64,000 bases of DNA from Leptasterias polaris (GCA_037783415.1 JAZGTN010000037.1:6961001-7025000), one strand, 5' to 3'. Positions 1-10,424 are shown, counted from the stretch's first letter. Notes: a model not told the origin generated them from the sequence alone. A program made the numbers and translations.

Positions 1-46
1 TCATTGGCTATGCGTGGCCCATGACAAACCGTGGTTGCCAAACACC

Positions 47-225
47 TGGGCTTAATTCCATAGAGCCGCTTGAGCACAAAAAGTATTTATGCACCACAAA
101 CAATGGTTACAAGACTAAAGGTTACCGGCCAAAATACAGTGTCACATGTACAGTCTCTGGTATCCTGCCCATCTTTGCTTAGCAGCAATATGCTAAGAAT
201 TTATTTTCTGTTGAAGCAGCACTAC
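47..225. mobile_element. Family A MITE, partial
   Basis: GGGCTTAATTCCATAGAGCC GCTTGAGCAC at 50-80 is a diverged family A end, with an internal ACCGGCCAAAATAC segment and a GTTGAAGCAGCAC end near 213-226. The same family recurs at 3937, 13590, 17688, 50645, 53801 and 60240. It is a non-autonomous inverted-repeat element without coding capacity. Confidence 0.5.
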
Positions 226-566
226 ATTGTACAATGTATGCAGGACCCATTAGTGTAAAGTTATTTACTGGTAAGCAAATTGTTTAAGCAGAAGTGTGTT
301 TCATAAACAATAAAGAAGATTTGTGTGCACATTCACAATGCATTTGATTTGTGCGTCACTCATCTGTTTTATATACAGAAACCACCGGCAAGCTAGTCCA
401 CATTTTGCTTTGCTTACAATGCTTATGGCTACTCCCTATTTGCTCCCTTGTTGTCTTTTCACTTAATGTGAGGGCCCCAAATGATCAGCTGTGCTGGATG
501 GATAACCCTCGTTAAAAATGGTTTTAAATAATTCAATCAAACACTAGACTTAAATTTTTGTTGCAT
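226..566. other. Spacer, nothing recognised
   Basis: AT-rich sequence with stops in all frames and no repeat or RNA structure that I can identify. Confidence 0.5.
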
Positions 567-567
567 A

Positions 568-1650
568 ACAAAAACGAGGTGTTCGGCATGATATTAAAAT
601 GTTGGTCGTAATACATCCCAGCTGTCGTATTCGTAATTTAAAAAAAGCCATCACTTGTCAAGTAACGGACAAAATATATGACAAGTACTGTACACGAAGT
701 AAATTGCGACGTTTTTTGTAAACGATGATATTTACATAAATCTTACAATTTTCATCGCCGTGTCTGAGAGACATACTCAGCGGGCCTAGAGCGCCTTCGG
801 CAGGCATGGTCACGTCGATCAACGTGCCGTCGGTCTCGATGTTTGAACCAATTTCTATCTTTTTCAGATTGAGTTTAAGTCAGTTATTAAACGTCATACA
901 TATTACTAAATTAGGTGGACATCTCAGTGAGAACTCGTCTTCTGTTCGTTGTTTACCATCAAACCATCAGACGGGCAAAAGGGAAATCACTTAAGTTTAA
1001 CTTCGCACGAGTTAACGATAAACTCATCGTGCCAAACACCATGTTTTGTTCGATGACGTTTGACATGTCTAGCTGCACACATACACAATACATTACATGG
1101 CTGGACTACACACAAGCCTCGTGGACTTACGACACTGTCATCAATGGAGCGGAACAGCCAGCCACACACAGCGCTGTGTGGTTAACATGCAGGTTAATAC
1201 ATACGTGGGCTTTATCGTCCGATTTTGAAGAAAATATTCAAAGGCAAACTTTGACCTTCCGGTACGACCAGAAGAAGGGGTCATACGATTTTGGCGTTAA
1301 CTTTTCAAATATAGCCCCAGTCTTGATCTATCAGATGCTCAATTATGAATATCATAGTTGTAAAATTCAAAGACATACAGCGTATAGCAAATGGTAACTT
1401 TTTTAACTTAAAAACCTTGTAATTTGACACCTGGTGACGTCACCATGACGTCACTGAAGCGGTTTCATCTCCTAATGGTTATCTAACTATATGTAAAGTT
1501 TCAAGTTTATATGAGCTTGGGAAGTGTGCTTTTGTTAGCGAACAATCGCGGGGGATAAGAAGAAGAAGAAGAAGTATTAAAAAGTAAGAAGAAAAAAAAA
1601 CCGGAACAAAAACAAGAGGTGTTCCGGGCGGAGTGCCCGAACACCTAATA
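568..1650. mobile_element. Candidate element with a terminal hairpin (AGGTGTTC family)
   Basis: The left end carries ACAAAAACGAGGTGTTCGGC (569-588) and the right end carries ACAAAAACAAGAGGTGTTCC, which continues into a hairpin: AGGTGTTCCGGGC (1617-1629) pairs with TGCCCGAACACCT (1634-1646). A (GAA)n-like run precedes the hairpin. The interior has no convincing gene; a 160-codon open frame at 915-1397 has no recognisable motif. Two CRE palindromes lie at 1435-1442 and 1446-1453. The hairpin plus purine-rich tail resembles ends of widespread marine invertebrate repeats, but I cannot classify it. Confidence 0.4.
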
Positions 1651-1656
1651 ACTATA

Positions 1657-2430
1657 AAGCAGAAAGCGTCTGCTTACAAAATTGGGCCCCAGAGAAGGGT
1701 AATAGAAGATTTGGGATCCTTACCAACCTCGCTACCATGGGCAGTTCGCCGTATCGATACCGATTGTCACTAACCCCTGGTAGGGATGTGCTGAAAAACA
1801 GCGCTCATTGGCTACCAAAAGTGACTGCTCAGAGCGCATGCTTGTTAAAACTTTTGAGCGCTTGTATTGCGTCTGTAGGACGTTTAGTACGTGTGTCAAA
1901 GTGCAAGCATTTTGAGGCGATTCCATTTCAAATGAATCAAGGCTTTACACGATCAACCTCAACTGCATAAAGTTAGACATGTCCCCAAATCATAGAAGAA
2001 TGAGAGGGGTCCAGTTGCAGCTCTTTGACGTGATGCCTCTTTTTTCGACCACAAGCCTAAATGTGCCATATATTAGCACATTTAAAGAGCAGTTACAGGA
2101 TGCTCTAAAAAATGCACTTAATGCCTTTTTATGGTCGAATATACATTGTAGTAACTGGTTAATAACTTTTTTACACATAACATTTGCATTTATTAATAAA
2201 GAATTCAAGTCAAAAATACACCTCTCCGCGCGGCTTTTTCAGCCGAGAGTCAAAAACTGCTTATCTATGATAATGATATGCAATGACCCCTTGACGTCAT
2301 CGGCGCCTAAAAACACACGATCGGCATACACACACATAAACGTCTCTTTTTGGGGGAAACAAAACAAAATCAAGAAGAAACAACACTTACTTTATACATT
2401 AAAATAATGTTACTGTCAATCCAGGGTATC
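1657..2430. other. Spacer with an isolated family A end
   Basis: CTGCTTACAAAATTGGGCCC at 1669-1688 is a lone family A terminus. The rest shows no supported gene; open frames at 1737-1970 and 1979-2407 lack splice sites or motifs. Confidence 0.4.
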
Positions 2431-2486
2431 CTTCAAATTCATTGTTGTAAAATGAAGCCTACATGGGGTAGTTCTAGGCCTAGAAA

Positions 2487-2566
2487 TCCAACGCGAATCC
2501 GCGAATCGATTCGCACGAAGATTCGCACTCGACGAAACACCGCGAATCTGAGTAGATTCGCGTGAC
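2487..2566. repeat. Cluster of GATTCGCG/CGCGAATC words
   Basis: Repeated CGCGAATC, GATTCGCAC and GATTCGCG words in both orientations form several short potential hairpins. CpG-rich against an AT-rich background. Confidence 0.5.
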
Positions 2567-2679
2567 AGTGCCAGCATTCAGAAGCACTGTTTCGGTTGAA
2601 TTTTTGCCATCGGTTAACACTGGCCAATGTCCGAACAGTTATTGGTTCCAGCCGCAAAAACGTACCCCAGGTTAATCTT

Positions 2680-3080
2680 TTTTATCCTGTCCACGGATTG
2701 GTTGATAGCGCGAAAGATCCCGTTTTTGAACCAATAGTCTTCCAGAATAGCAAGCTCACGGCATCAATCTGCTTTATACACGTGGTTACCATGTACCTAG
2801 ATAGTCGATTTCCCAAGATTATCGCAATATTTATTATCTTTTTGTTTCTTTTTCTTGACTCCAGTTTATTCTATAAAAGTCAGAAAACATTGAATAATGA
2901 TAATGTATACTAAATAGTGAACTTTTATGACAAAATATATGATTCTCAAAACATTTTGTGGCCAAATCCAAGCACGTACATCGCTGTACTTGGTAACAAC
3001 GCTTACAGTCCAGGAAGACTATTGGCTCCTAAATGGAATTTTTGCGCTATCAACCAATCCGCGGACAGGATAAAACCCCT
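2680..3080. mobile_element. Foldback (inverted-repeat) element
   Basis: Left arm 2680-2745 and right arm 3013-3080 are inverted copies: ATCCTGTCCACGGATTGGTT and AACCAATCCGCGGACAGGAT, continuing through TTGATAGCGC and CCAATAGTCTTCC. The loop is about 270 bases, without a gene. This is a MITE-like structure. Confidence 0.65.
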
Positions 3081-3389
3081 TTGAGCTAGATGGATTTATG
3101 TAGACTGGGTCCTCATGCCTCGCCATAGTAATAACATTTACATAAACAAAGTACCAGTCTAATGTGTAGATCGATGTACTCAAAAATCAAATCGAGCTGC
3201 GGAATCGCCTTTCGTATTCAAAGAACGAAAATCCCTAAATCACAAATCCGTTGTAAAATAGCTTGCAGGTTTTTAACCTGTTGGATCGTCCATAAAGAGT
3301 CACATTTGCGGCTGTATTGATTGAAAATGGGGGAGCTTGGCGGTTTATATTGCGTTAGCTCCATACATTCATATAGGCAGGTCCAAACT

Positions 3390-3520
3390 ACTTGCCGCCG
3401 GTGACGTCACGAATCCTGTTACGCGTGGTTTGTTTGACCTCGCGTTTTCAGATTTTGGGCTTGGAGTGTTTCGAGGAAAAGAAATTTTTACTGTTTTAGC
3501 GTGAGGTAAGGGACTAATAA
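3390..3520 (+). promoter_or_regulatory. Possible promoter/5' exon region with a CRE-type palindrome
   Basis: A perfect TGACGTCA (CREB/ATF-type site) lies at 3402-3409 in a locally GC- and CpG-richer stretch. A donor-like GTGAG|GTAAGG follows near 3501-3510. Together they could mark a promoter and an untranslated exon for a + strand transcript that includes 3991-4146. This is inferred from short motifs only. Confidence 0.2.
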
Positions 3521-3695
3521 TAATTGTTTATATTTCTTGGGGACTCCATCTATTGGAAATATGTGAAAACTAAAAAATTCAGAGCATTCTGTAACCGCTC
3601 TTTAATTAACCAAAGCCAGGGGGTTATGAGCGAGCAGGTAAAAATAGTGCGGTAAGATCGATCACCCCTGGGAACGAGGTTGGATTCCTACATAC

Positions 3696-3860
3696 CTTTA
3701 GATGATCAGTGACTGTCACCTTCCGTGTGGAGTTAAAGCTACTGCAGAGTCTACACTGGTAGACCTCGATGAGAAACACTGTAAGGCATTGCTTAGCAAG
3801 ACCCCAATCTGCATCCTCAGGGAGGATATTATGACAGCAGGAGGCATATTCTTCTTCACA
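3696..3860 (-). CDS. Probable internal exon, zinc-finger-like, gene unknown
   Basis: On the minus strand, acceptor CTTGACCAG is followed by 55 open codons and donor AAAG|GTATGT; phase 0 at both ends. The frame reads CEEEYASCCHNILPEDADWG, and later VYQCRLCSSFNSTRKVTVTD then HLK, with a Cys just past the donor in the intron reading. YQCxxC followed by a downstream His resembles a C2H2 or C2HC zinc finger continued in the next exon. Codon use looks like real protein and is unlike the neighbouring spacer. The exon at 4838-4980, on the same strand, ends in phase 0 and could precede it. Later exons would lie left of here, perhaps outside the window. I do not recognise the gene. Confidence 0.5.
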
Positions 3861-3936
3861 CTGGTCAAGACAAGGATTTATAAACATGATAAACAACTTG
3901 CACAACAACAGGGTTTAATGTAATCATTGCATTACA

Positions 3937-4318
3937 GAGCCCAGTTTCGTAGAGCTGCTCAAGGGCTGAATTTCTGCTTATCGCCCCAGTATGGAAAATG
4001 CAGTCCTTGTATCCCAGGCTTCTGGAACTAGCAGTGCAAATTCCACGCCTCCTCCCGAGAAGGATAGACCTTCTTCAACTTCCCCATTTCCTAGCTCTGC
4101 TGACCGAAAGGGCTGGAAAAGGCAAGCTAACCTTCCAGCACTTAATGTGAGCAAATAAATAATGTATTTATCAATTCAAATCCATGGTGAATGCACAAGC
4201 TGGTCACATAACTTCCTTGCTTACCTATCACATACACTTGAGCTTCAGCAAATGTGTTTCTGCTTAAGTGACCAGAAATATTTGCTTACAGTTGAGCAGC
4301 TCTATGAAACTGTCCCCT
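3937..4318. mobile_element. Family A inverted-repeat element enclosing an ORF
   Basis: Left end GAGCCCAGTTTCGTAGAGCT (3937-3956) and right end AGCAGCTCTATGAAACTGTC (about 4295-4314) are diverged, oppositely oriented family A termini. The interior includes the exon-like ORF 3991-4158, which I did not see in other copies of the family. Confidence 0.5.
3991..4158 (+). CDS. Short exon-like ORF (55 aa) inside an inverted-repeat element
   Basis: ATG at 3991 has a strong context (AGTATGG). The frame reads MENAVLVSQASGTSSANS, then a Pro/Ser-rich part and ADRKGWKRQANLPALN, and stops at 4156-4158. A splice acceptor (CTTATCGCCCCAG) ends at 3989 and a donor GTGAGC lies at 4147, after codon 52, in phase 0, so it could be a first coding exon. 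Its composition is protein-like and unlike the flanks. It lies between the two ends of a family A inverted-repeat element (3937-4318). No continuation exon was found. Function unknown. Confidence 0.35.
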   Translation: MENAVLVSQASGTSSANSTPPPEKDRPSSTSPFPSSADRKGWKRQANLPALNVSK

Positions 4319-4419
4319 GGTCAGAGTCCTAGCATTTAAGCATTGGGCCAGAGATCCGACAACCAATCCAGTCTTGAAGTCTTTTGCTCATCAAAACCAT
4401 ACTTTTGAAGATAGCTTTT

Positions 4420-4542
4420 GTTTTGTGGTGGTTTTGCGACAACTCCCAAAAAAAATCCCGAAAAGCTCCCTTCATCTTTTCTGGAGACATCTGATGAGAG
4501 CATACTTATTGACAGGCGGACTTCTCAAAACCACCACAAAAC
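4420..4542. repeat. Perfect 17-bp inverted repeat, 89-bp loop
   Basis: GTTTTGTGGTGGTTTTG (4420-4436) is exactly complementary to CAAAACCACCACAAAAC (4526-4542). The loop is less AT-rich than the flanks and is open in one frame, but I see no splice boundaries. It could fold as RNA on either strand. Confidence 0.7.
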
Positions 4543-4589
4543 ATTAATTGAGTGGCAACTATTGTATTTGTTTTGTTTTGTATTATCAT

Positions 4590-4800
4590 TTTTGATAACT
4601 GGCCAGTGGGACAAATTAGTTAGCTTGTTATTTTCTCTAAGCCCCAGCTTTTTTCACTAGTCCATAAATATTGTCATATCATATTGTAAAACATATAATT
4701 TTCAACAGTGAACTAACCAGCCAGACCCTTTGGAGAGAATTTTGACTGGCCCTCAGGTGTTTTAATCCGCCAGCGGACCACTGTTAGGGGAGAACACTGT
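4590..4800. repeat. Dispersed repeat D, copy 1
   Basis: Shares TAGTCCATAA.., AATTTTGACTGG, GGTGTTTTAA and GAGAACACTG blocks in the same order with 10425-10605, and a shorter version at 50005-50150. Non-coding; class unknown. Confidence 0.5.
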
Positions 4801-4837
4801 ATAACGATCTTTATTAAAAAAATGCAAGGTTATGTAC

Positions 4838-4980
4838 CTGGTCATTACAAACAAGTTTGGGTTCCATCTCCTTTTTGTCAGTCAGTTTGATTTTCTTCAT
4901 GCCTCAGGTATTGCAGGTGACTTCCCTGTGTCAGTGCAATGATTTGGGAGGTAAGCGCCAACTCATCCAAAATGGCCCTG
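4838..4980 (-). CDS. Probable exon with a 4-bp tandem duplication that shifts the frame
   Basis: Minus strand: acceptor TTATTTTTTAG ends at 4981 and the donor CAG|GTACAT begins below 4838. The first frame reads RAILDELALTSQIIALTQG and on to HEENQTD, then hits TGA at 4880-4878. The stop lies in a tandem TGACTGAC. Counting one TGAC only, the reading would run through KKEMEPKLVCNDQ to the donor in phase 0, matching the exon at 3696-3860. Alternatives: the ATG within this stretch starts translation (MKKIKLTDKKEMEPK) and the upstream frame is an upstream ORF; or this is a true last exon, since minus-strand AATAAA lies at about 4811-4816. Gene not recognised. Confidence 0.45.
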
Positions 4981-4984
4981 CTAA

Positions 4985-5490
4985 AAAATAAAAATAAAAT
5001 TGTAATGTTAAAGGTGTTGATATTTTCACAGTATATTTTAAAGCAGATGCCTAAATGACCACCAACAATGCAATTGTACAACACTTCAAAGATGTTGATA
5101 CAGGCCTAATAAGGTAGTGGAATTTTTACCGGCGACAGTACAATAAATCCGAAACAATGTTTTTGCCAGCAGATGATGTAGTGCCCCCTTTGACGCATAC
5201 ATATGAGTAGCCAAAATATAGAATGAAGTAAATGTCAAGGATTTTTTGACCACTGAATGCGTAGCTCAGTGGAATGCCTCCCGCTTACCAACCAATATTC
5301 TCCGCGCTCCTTTCCCCGCAAATAATATTTGACAATAATATTCTGGGTAGTTCTAAAAGTGAAAAAACCCTAAGACCCCAATCCCCTCGACTCTTATTAT
5401 ACGCTTCAAATACAGTACCACTCCAGAGTCCAGGTGCCAGTACCTATTTCGCATGAGCGAGCCCAGCGTATTTGAGACCATTTATTTATT
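4985..5490. other. Spacer with a partial tRNA-like fragment
   Basis: At 5258-5290, GCGTAGCTCAGTGGAATGCC resembles a tRNA D-arm, but no matching anticodon or T arm follows. Otherwise nothing recognised. Confidence 0.3.
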
Positions 5491-6970
5491 ATTATGACTA
5501 TTTATGGGGCTACTCTAACCTACTCCTAGAACTATGAGGTTCGGTCCGCTATGAGATGATAGAGGATCGAACCTCATAATAGTTCTAGGAGTAACTCTAA
5601 CCTACATGTACATATGATACTCCTAGGTAGAAGTTGAACTATGAATGAGGTTTGTTCCGGTTCGCTAGTTCCGGTCCGCTATGTGAGACAATAGCAGAAC
5701 GAACCTCACTAGGTAGACTAGGACTAGACTAGGACTCTGTAGGAGTCAATCCACTCCGTATCCTTGGCCATTGCAAACCTATTTTTGTGCCCATTGAGAT
5801 TTTTAATCTGCAAAGATCTGGATCATGAAACTTACCGATCGAATGCTACTACATACACTATCAGATAGCCCTCCTGTTTATTTTATTTTTAAAGACATCA
5901 CAGATTTTTGGGGAAAATTGATTGCTTTTCGAGTCGCGAGTGTGAATTTTTGTTCACCAAATTGTTTTGTCAGGTTCCCTCAACAACTCTACAACAGTTA
6001 TACGATCAACTGCTGCAAATTAATGGGGACCAGACTGATTTACTCAGCGCACTGAGCGCAATCTAGGTTTTGTGAAATAATTAATGTGTAATGTGGTGCG
6101 CATCTCCCGCCCGTCTGCACAAAGAGATATTGTGCTCAGCACGATAAGTAACTTAGTCTTGTCCCAATTATATCGTAACAGTTGATTGTATAAATGTTGC
6201 GTAACTGTTGAGGGAACCCGACAAGTATGGTTCTCGGTGCAAGTTGTTAATACATGTACGTGATCAAAAATACACACTCGCGACTCGAAAGGCAATCAAT
6301 TTTCCCCAAAAATCTGTGATGTCATTAAAAAAAAAATTACCAGGAGGACTATCTGGAAGTATAGTAGTGGCATTCGAGTTTCATGATCCAGATCTTTGCA
6401 GATTAAAAATCTCAATGGGCACAAAAATACATGTAGGTTTGCAATGGTGCTAGGGCCAAGAGGATACGGAGTGGATTGGCCCTATTCATGGGGCTACATT
6501 TTGCAATGCCATGGGATGCATTCTCATACTTGAGTCCTAGAACTATGATAATGAGGTTCGATCCGCTATCATCTCCACGAATAGTAGATAGCGGATTGCA
6601 CCTCATACTAGTCAGCTAGTTCTATTCTAGTTCTATTCTAGTTCTATTCTAGTTCTATTCTAGTTCTATTCTAGTTCTATTCTAGTTCTATTCTAGTTCT
6701 ATTCTAGTTCTATTCTAGTTCTATTCTAGTTCTATTCTAGTTCTATTCTAGTTCTATTCTAGTTCTATTCTAGTTCTATTCTAGTTCTATTCTAGTTCTA
6801 TTCTAGTTCTATTCTAGTTCTATTCTAGTTCTATTCTAGTTCTATTCTAGTTCTATTCTAGTTCTATTCTAGTTCTATTCTAGTTCTATTCTAGTTCTAT
6901 TCTAGTTCTATTCTAGTTCTATTCTAGTTCTATTCTAGTAGTACTAGAGTAGGACTAGCTAGAAGTACAT
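5490..6970. mobile_element. Large composite foldback element
   Basis: Arms of roughly 310-350 bases (5747-6062 and 6125-6480) are inverted copies around a loop of about 60 bases; for example CCACTCCGTATCC (5751-5763) pairs with GGATACGGAGTGG (6462-6474), and GATTTTTGGGGAAAATTG-type sequence occurs in both arms. Outside the arms, both flanks carry smaller hairpins built of CCTAGAACTATGAGGTTCG and its complement (about 5522-5595 and 6533-6605), and the right flank leads into an 11-bp tandem array. No coding capacity seen. Confidence 0.7.
6616..6939 (+). repeat. 11-bp tandem array, about 29 copies
   Basis: The unit CTAGTTCTATT repeats almost perfectly over 324 bases. The near identity of units suggests recent expansion. 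It sits at the right foot of the foldback element, whose border hairpins contain the related word CTAGAACTA. Confidence 0.95.
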
Positions 6971-9025
6971 GTCTCATGGCCGCTGGATAGAGCCATGGAT
7001 TTCTTTAAGAGAAAAAGTCTGAAATTCAAAAATGGTCAAAGTAGCGTCAGGTACAGTGTAGTACTTGTAAGTTGTACCAACAAATCAACTGCAAGAAGTA
7101 AAATTATTATTTTGTTCAGCATGTTCGTTTTAAAAATAAAATAAAATACATACAAATTTAAAATTACAATACACATACATATTACATTCATGTCATAGTC
7201 ATGTCAATTGTATTTGATTTGTGTAAAAATATAATTTATAAACAATCAAAAAATGAAGGTTAACTCATAAAACAAAAATGTAACAATAACTAAATATTAA
7301 ATGCCTTAAAATTAAAACTCTATTAAAAGTAAAAAATGGCTAAATTGTAAATGGCTGCATGCATGCGATGCATGCAACAGTCATGCCAATCCCATTCCCA
7401 ATTCCATGTTTTCAAACAAAATCCCCCAAAATCATTTAAACTTTTTAAAGTAAGAACTAACATGGACTCTTCCTCCAAAGTACGGCATTTTATTATTAAA
7501 AAAGAATGACAGAAAATCTGTACCTTCTCTCAATCTCAAACACTAGTCTCCTCAGTTTCATTGCTGAACACGAATTAGTATCCGAAGTAATAATCACCGC
7601 TGCTAAAAGGTTGAACTTGCCCAAGCCCCCCTTTCTTTTCTATCAGTTTCATTGGCGGTCAACTAATACTGTAAGCTGAAGTCTCTAGTCTTGGGTTCAA
7701 ACCCTGTATTTTTTTCTTCTCCCCGCCATTTTTGTACACACCTGCTGCTCTCAACGCTAATACGATTCTACCCCATTCAAAACGAACGCCAAGAACGAAA
7801 ACCCCCTTCCCCCATAAAAAAAATAACACAAAATAATAATAATTTCAATGTCTGATTCTAGAAACAAAACGTGGGTCCCCCTTTCGCCCATTCTTTTGCG
7901 AAAGTTATTTTTAATAACCATATCCCCACCAGGAGCATGGAGGAAGGAAAAAGGGACTGGTGAATGTTTAGTAATTACTCGGGACGCATCCAATATTTAT
8001 TTCGGATACTTATTCATGTTAAGTTTGACTCACTTCTTTACTGCTTGGTCTGCTTGCTCTGGCTGGAACGGTGTACAGGATATTGTTGATGCATCGCGCG
8101 TTATTTAAACACACAAAAACACCCAAAAGTTGTGTGACTGAGAGGCGGTCGACAGACTAGTAAGGCTCACTAATTTGCACTTTTTATTGCGTGAACCCTT
8201 TTTTAGCTGTCGTTTCTTCTTCAACGTCTAGGTTTCAGACCATTATGTCTACTGTAAACGTGAGGATTAAAAGTTAAAAGGTAAATCACGTGGCTTTTGT
8301 TTACACATTTTCATATTCTTTAAAATTGTAAAATTATGAGTAGTGGAATTTTTTGTGTGTTTGAGTAGATCGTGAAAATGTTAAATGGAGATTGGTCGTC
8401 AGGTAAACGTATGAAAGTTGAAATCTCGGACTCCGCTCTACTCGGCTGCACACTCGACTCACGACACTGTTGACTGTACTGTACCCTATAGTCTGTCTGT
8501 ACATGACTGACATGTGAGTGACACTAGTCACTCTGCGTGCTGAGTGTTGACTTGTCACTTACACTGTACACACTACACTGCACTGATCTGTGTCGGAGGG
8601 TGGGGGCAGCATGGGGGCAGCATGGGGGATCTTAGAATGGTGGCCCTGAACATGTGAGCTATCTGTGAGATCGTGTATCGCAAATATTATGTGCTGTATA
8701 CTACGACACATGTGCTACATCATGAAATTTTTTGCGAATATGTGCGAAAGCGTTAATAATAATATCATATGTGAAATTTAAGAAAAATTTCCTGATCTGG
8801 CCGCCACTTGTTCATTTAGTATTATATGAAATATTGTATCTTGTTTTACTCAAACAAGTCAAATAAGATATATTTTAAATAATTAAAGTATGCTTTGTAA
8901 CCAATGAGTGAAAAAGTGGTGGCCGGATAGGGAAATTTTTTCAGATTTTTTTTACAAATGAAGTTGATCGGAAGAACAAGAAGAAGAGTGTGCATCATAT
9001 TGGTTTGATTCATAGACCCAGTAAC
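6970..9025. other. Spacer, AT-rich
   Basis: 7100-7350 is strongly AT-rich. A short direct repeat of GGGGGCAGCAT lies near 8605-8630. Open frames at 7848-8108 and 8334-8558 have no motifs or splice context. No gene supported. Confidence 0.4.
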
Positions 9026-9088
9026 TGGGGCGCTGTACTTGTTTTTTCAAAATTTTGACATCTCATCTGTGGTCGTACTAGCGCCCCA
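9026..9088. repeat. Short hairpin
   Basis: TGGGGCGCTGTAC (9026-9038) pairs with GTACTAGCGCCCCA (9075-9088), with one bulged base and a loop of 36 bases. Possibly a tiny MITE or a structured RNA segment. Confidence 0.45.
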
Positions 9089-9830
9089 GCAAACCATTGT
9101 ACATATTAAACGATGGGAAACCTCAATTTGCTATGATTTTCCCCACACCAAGCCACAAAAAATGCCTCAGAATAACAAAAAGACCCAACAAAATAGCTTA
9201 AAAACTGGCTACTGGCTTTTTGAATGCAACATCAGGCAATTAATTGAACTCATGATCATGTTTTGTGCTCCAAATTGACGCGATTTTTTAAGTCAACAAT
9301 CAGGAAAACCATCGATCTCAAGCCACATCTCGCATGTCTCGGGAAGCTCTGAAAATTAAACGAGTGCCCTGCCTCAACCGCATCGTTGTCGCGATGCATT
9401 CTGGGTAGTGGTAGTGGGTGGATTAAATTAACAACTGTTTAAAAAAAGCACTGGTTACCGGGCGCTGCGGCGAGTGCCTACAGTATGAGCAATGTATTCG
9501 ATGGGGCATGTTGTGTGAAGGAATGGTTTATACTTATAGGAATTAATTACACAAAATATTACAAAAATTAATTACAAAAATATTGCATCGCAAGCGGTAT
9601 GCACACCATAGTTTCATGACACTGCATACGTATGCGCACACATTCGCAAAAAATTTCAATTAAATTGAGTTCAATTAAATGTCTTGTATCTCATCCTTGA
9701 CATAGTTGAGAAGTCATTTTGTGATTTTACTGCTATTTTGTCATGATTGTATTATCTTTTTTGTCACACATGTAACTGTGTATAATTTGTTCTTGATAGT
9801 ACATGATTACTATTAGCATTAACAATGTGC
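9089..9830. other. Spacer, nothing recognised
   Basis: No supported gene, RNA or repeat boundary seen. Confidence 0.4.
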
Positions 9831-9834
9831 CATC

Positions 9835-10400
9835 GATCTTGCTCACTATCCTGAGGGGCAGAACATTTTCATCCCTGTTCGTCAGGCCATGGAGGGGTCA
9901 GGTATTTTTAGACCATTTCTCAAACTGTCTCAACTCCCAGGGAAGCATACAACTCTTAAGCCCATTTCACCTTCACACTACTCAACCTTGGGGAATAACA
10001 GCCTGTGCTTTCACACTTGGATCGCTTTACCCCTGATTTTACCCCGCAGTTGGGCATACCACGCCGGGGAATAGCCACCGGAACCCCTTGGAATAGGGAC
10101 CTAATAGGCTGGGACAGTTTGAAAGTGAATCAGAGTAACTGTGGGGTACAAAAACTCCCAGGGCCTCCCTGGACTGTATTTCCCGGGGATAAGAGATGCA
10201 GTGTTAAAAGTACTCAAGCCTGCTTAGAACTATAAGTGCTGAGGGGTTAATCCAACACAAGACTCTCAGCTTTTAAGTTTCTCATACACCTGGGTGAAGA
10301 GAAGTAATTATGGTGATGTGCCTTGCTCAAGGACACAAGTGACATGACCGGGATTCAAACCCCCACTCAGCAGGATTTGCCCTGACTTTTTGGGTGACAA
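9835..10400. mobile_element. SINE family S2, interrupted by a MITE
   Basis: The left part (GTCTCAACTCCCAGGGAAGC and neighbours) and the right part (AATCCAACACAAGACTCTCA; then TGCCTTGCTCAAGGACACAA, GACCGGGATTCAAAC near 10350) match consecutive parts of the SINE at 32161-32392. The end GGATTCAAACCCCCAC is a tRNA B-box-like word. A MITE of family I (about 9959-10212) separates the two halves. Confidence 0.5.
9959..10212. mobile_element. Family I MITE, nested in SINE S2
   Basis: Begins AGCCCATTTCACCTTCACAC and ends GAGATGCAGTGTTAAAAGT, a degenerate form of the family I terminus seen intact at 46601-46861. The interior shares TTTACCCC, CGGGGAATAGCCACC and CCCGGGGATAAGAG-like blocks with that copy. 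Confidence 0.5.
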
Positions 10401-10424
10401 GCAAGCAGGACCACCTTTTCATTT

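Noticed and set aside
915..1397. 160-codon + strand open frame
   Set aside because: No recognisable motif, no conserved-looking blocks, and it lies within a repeat-like element.
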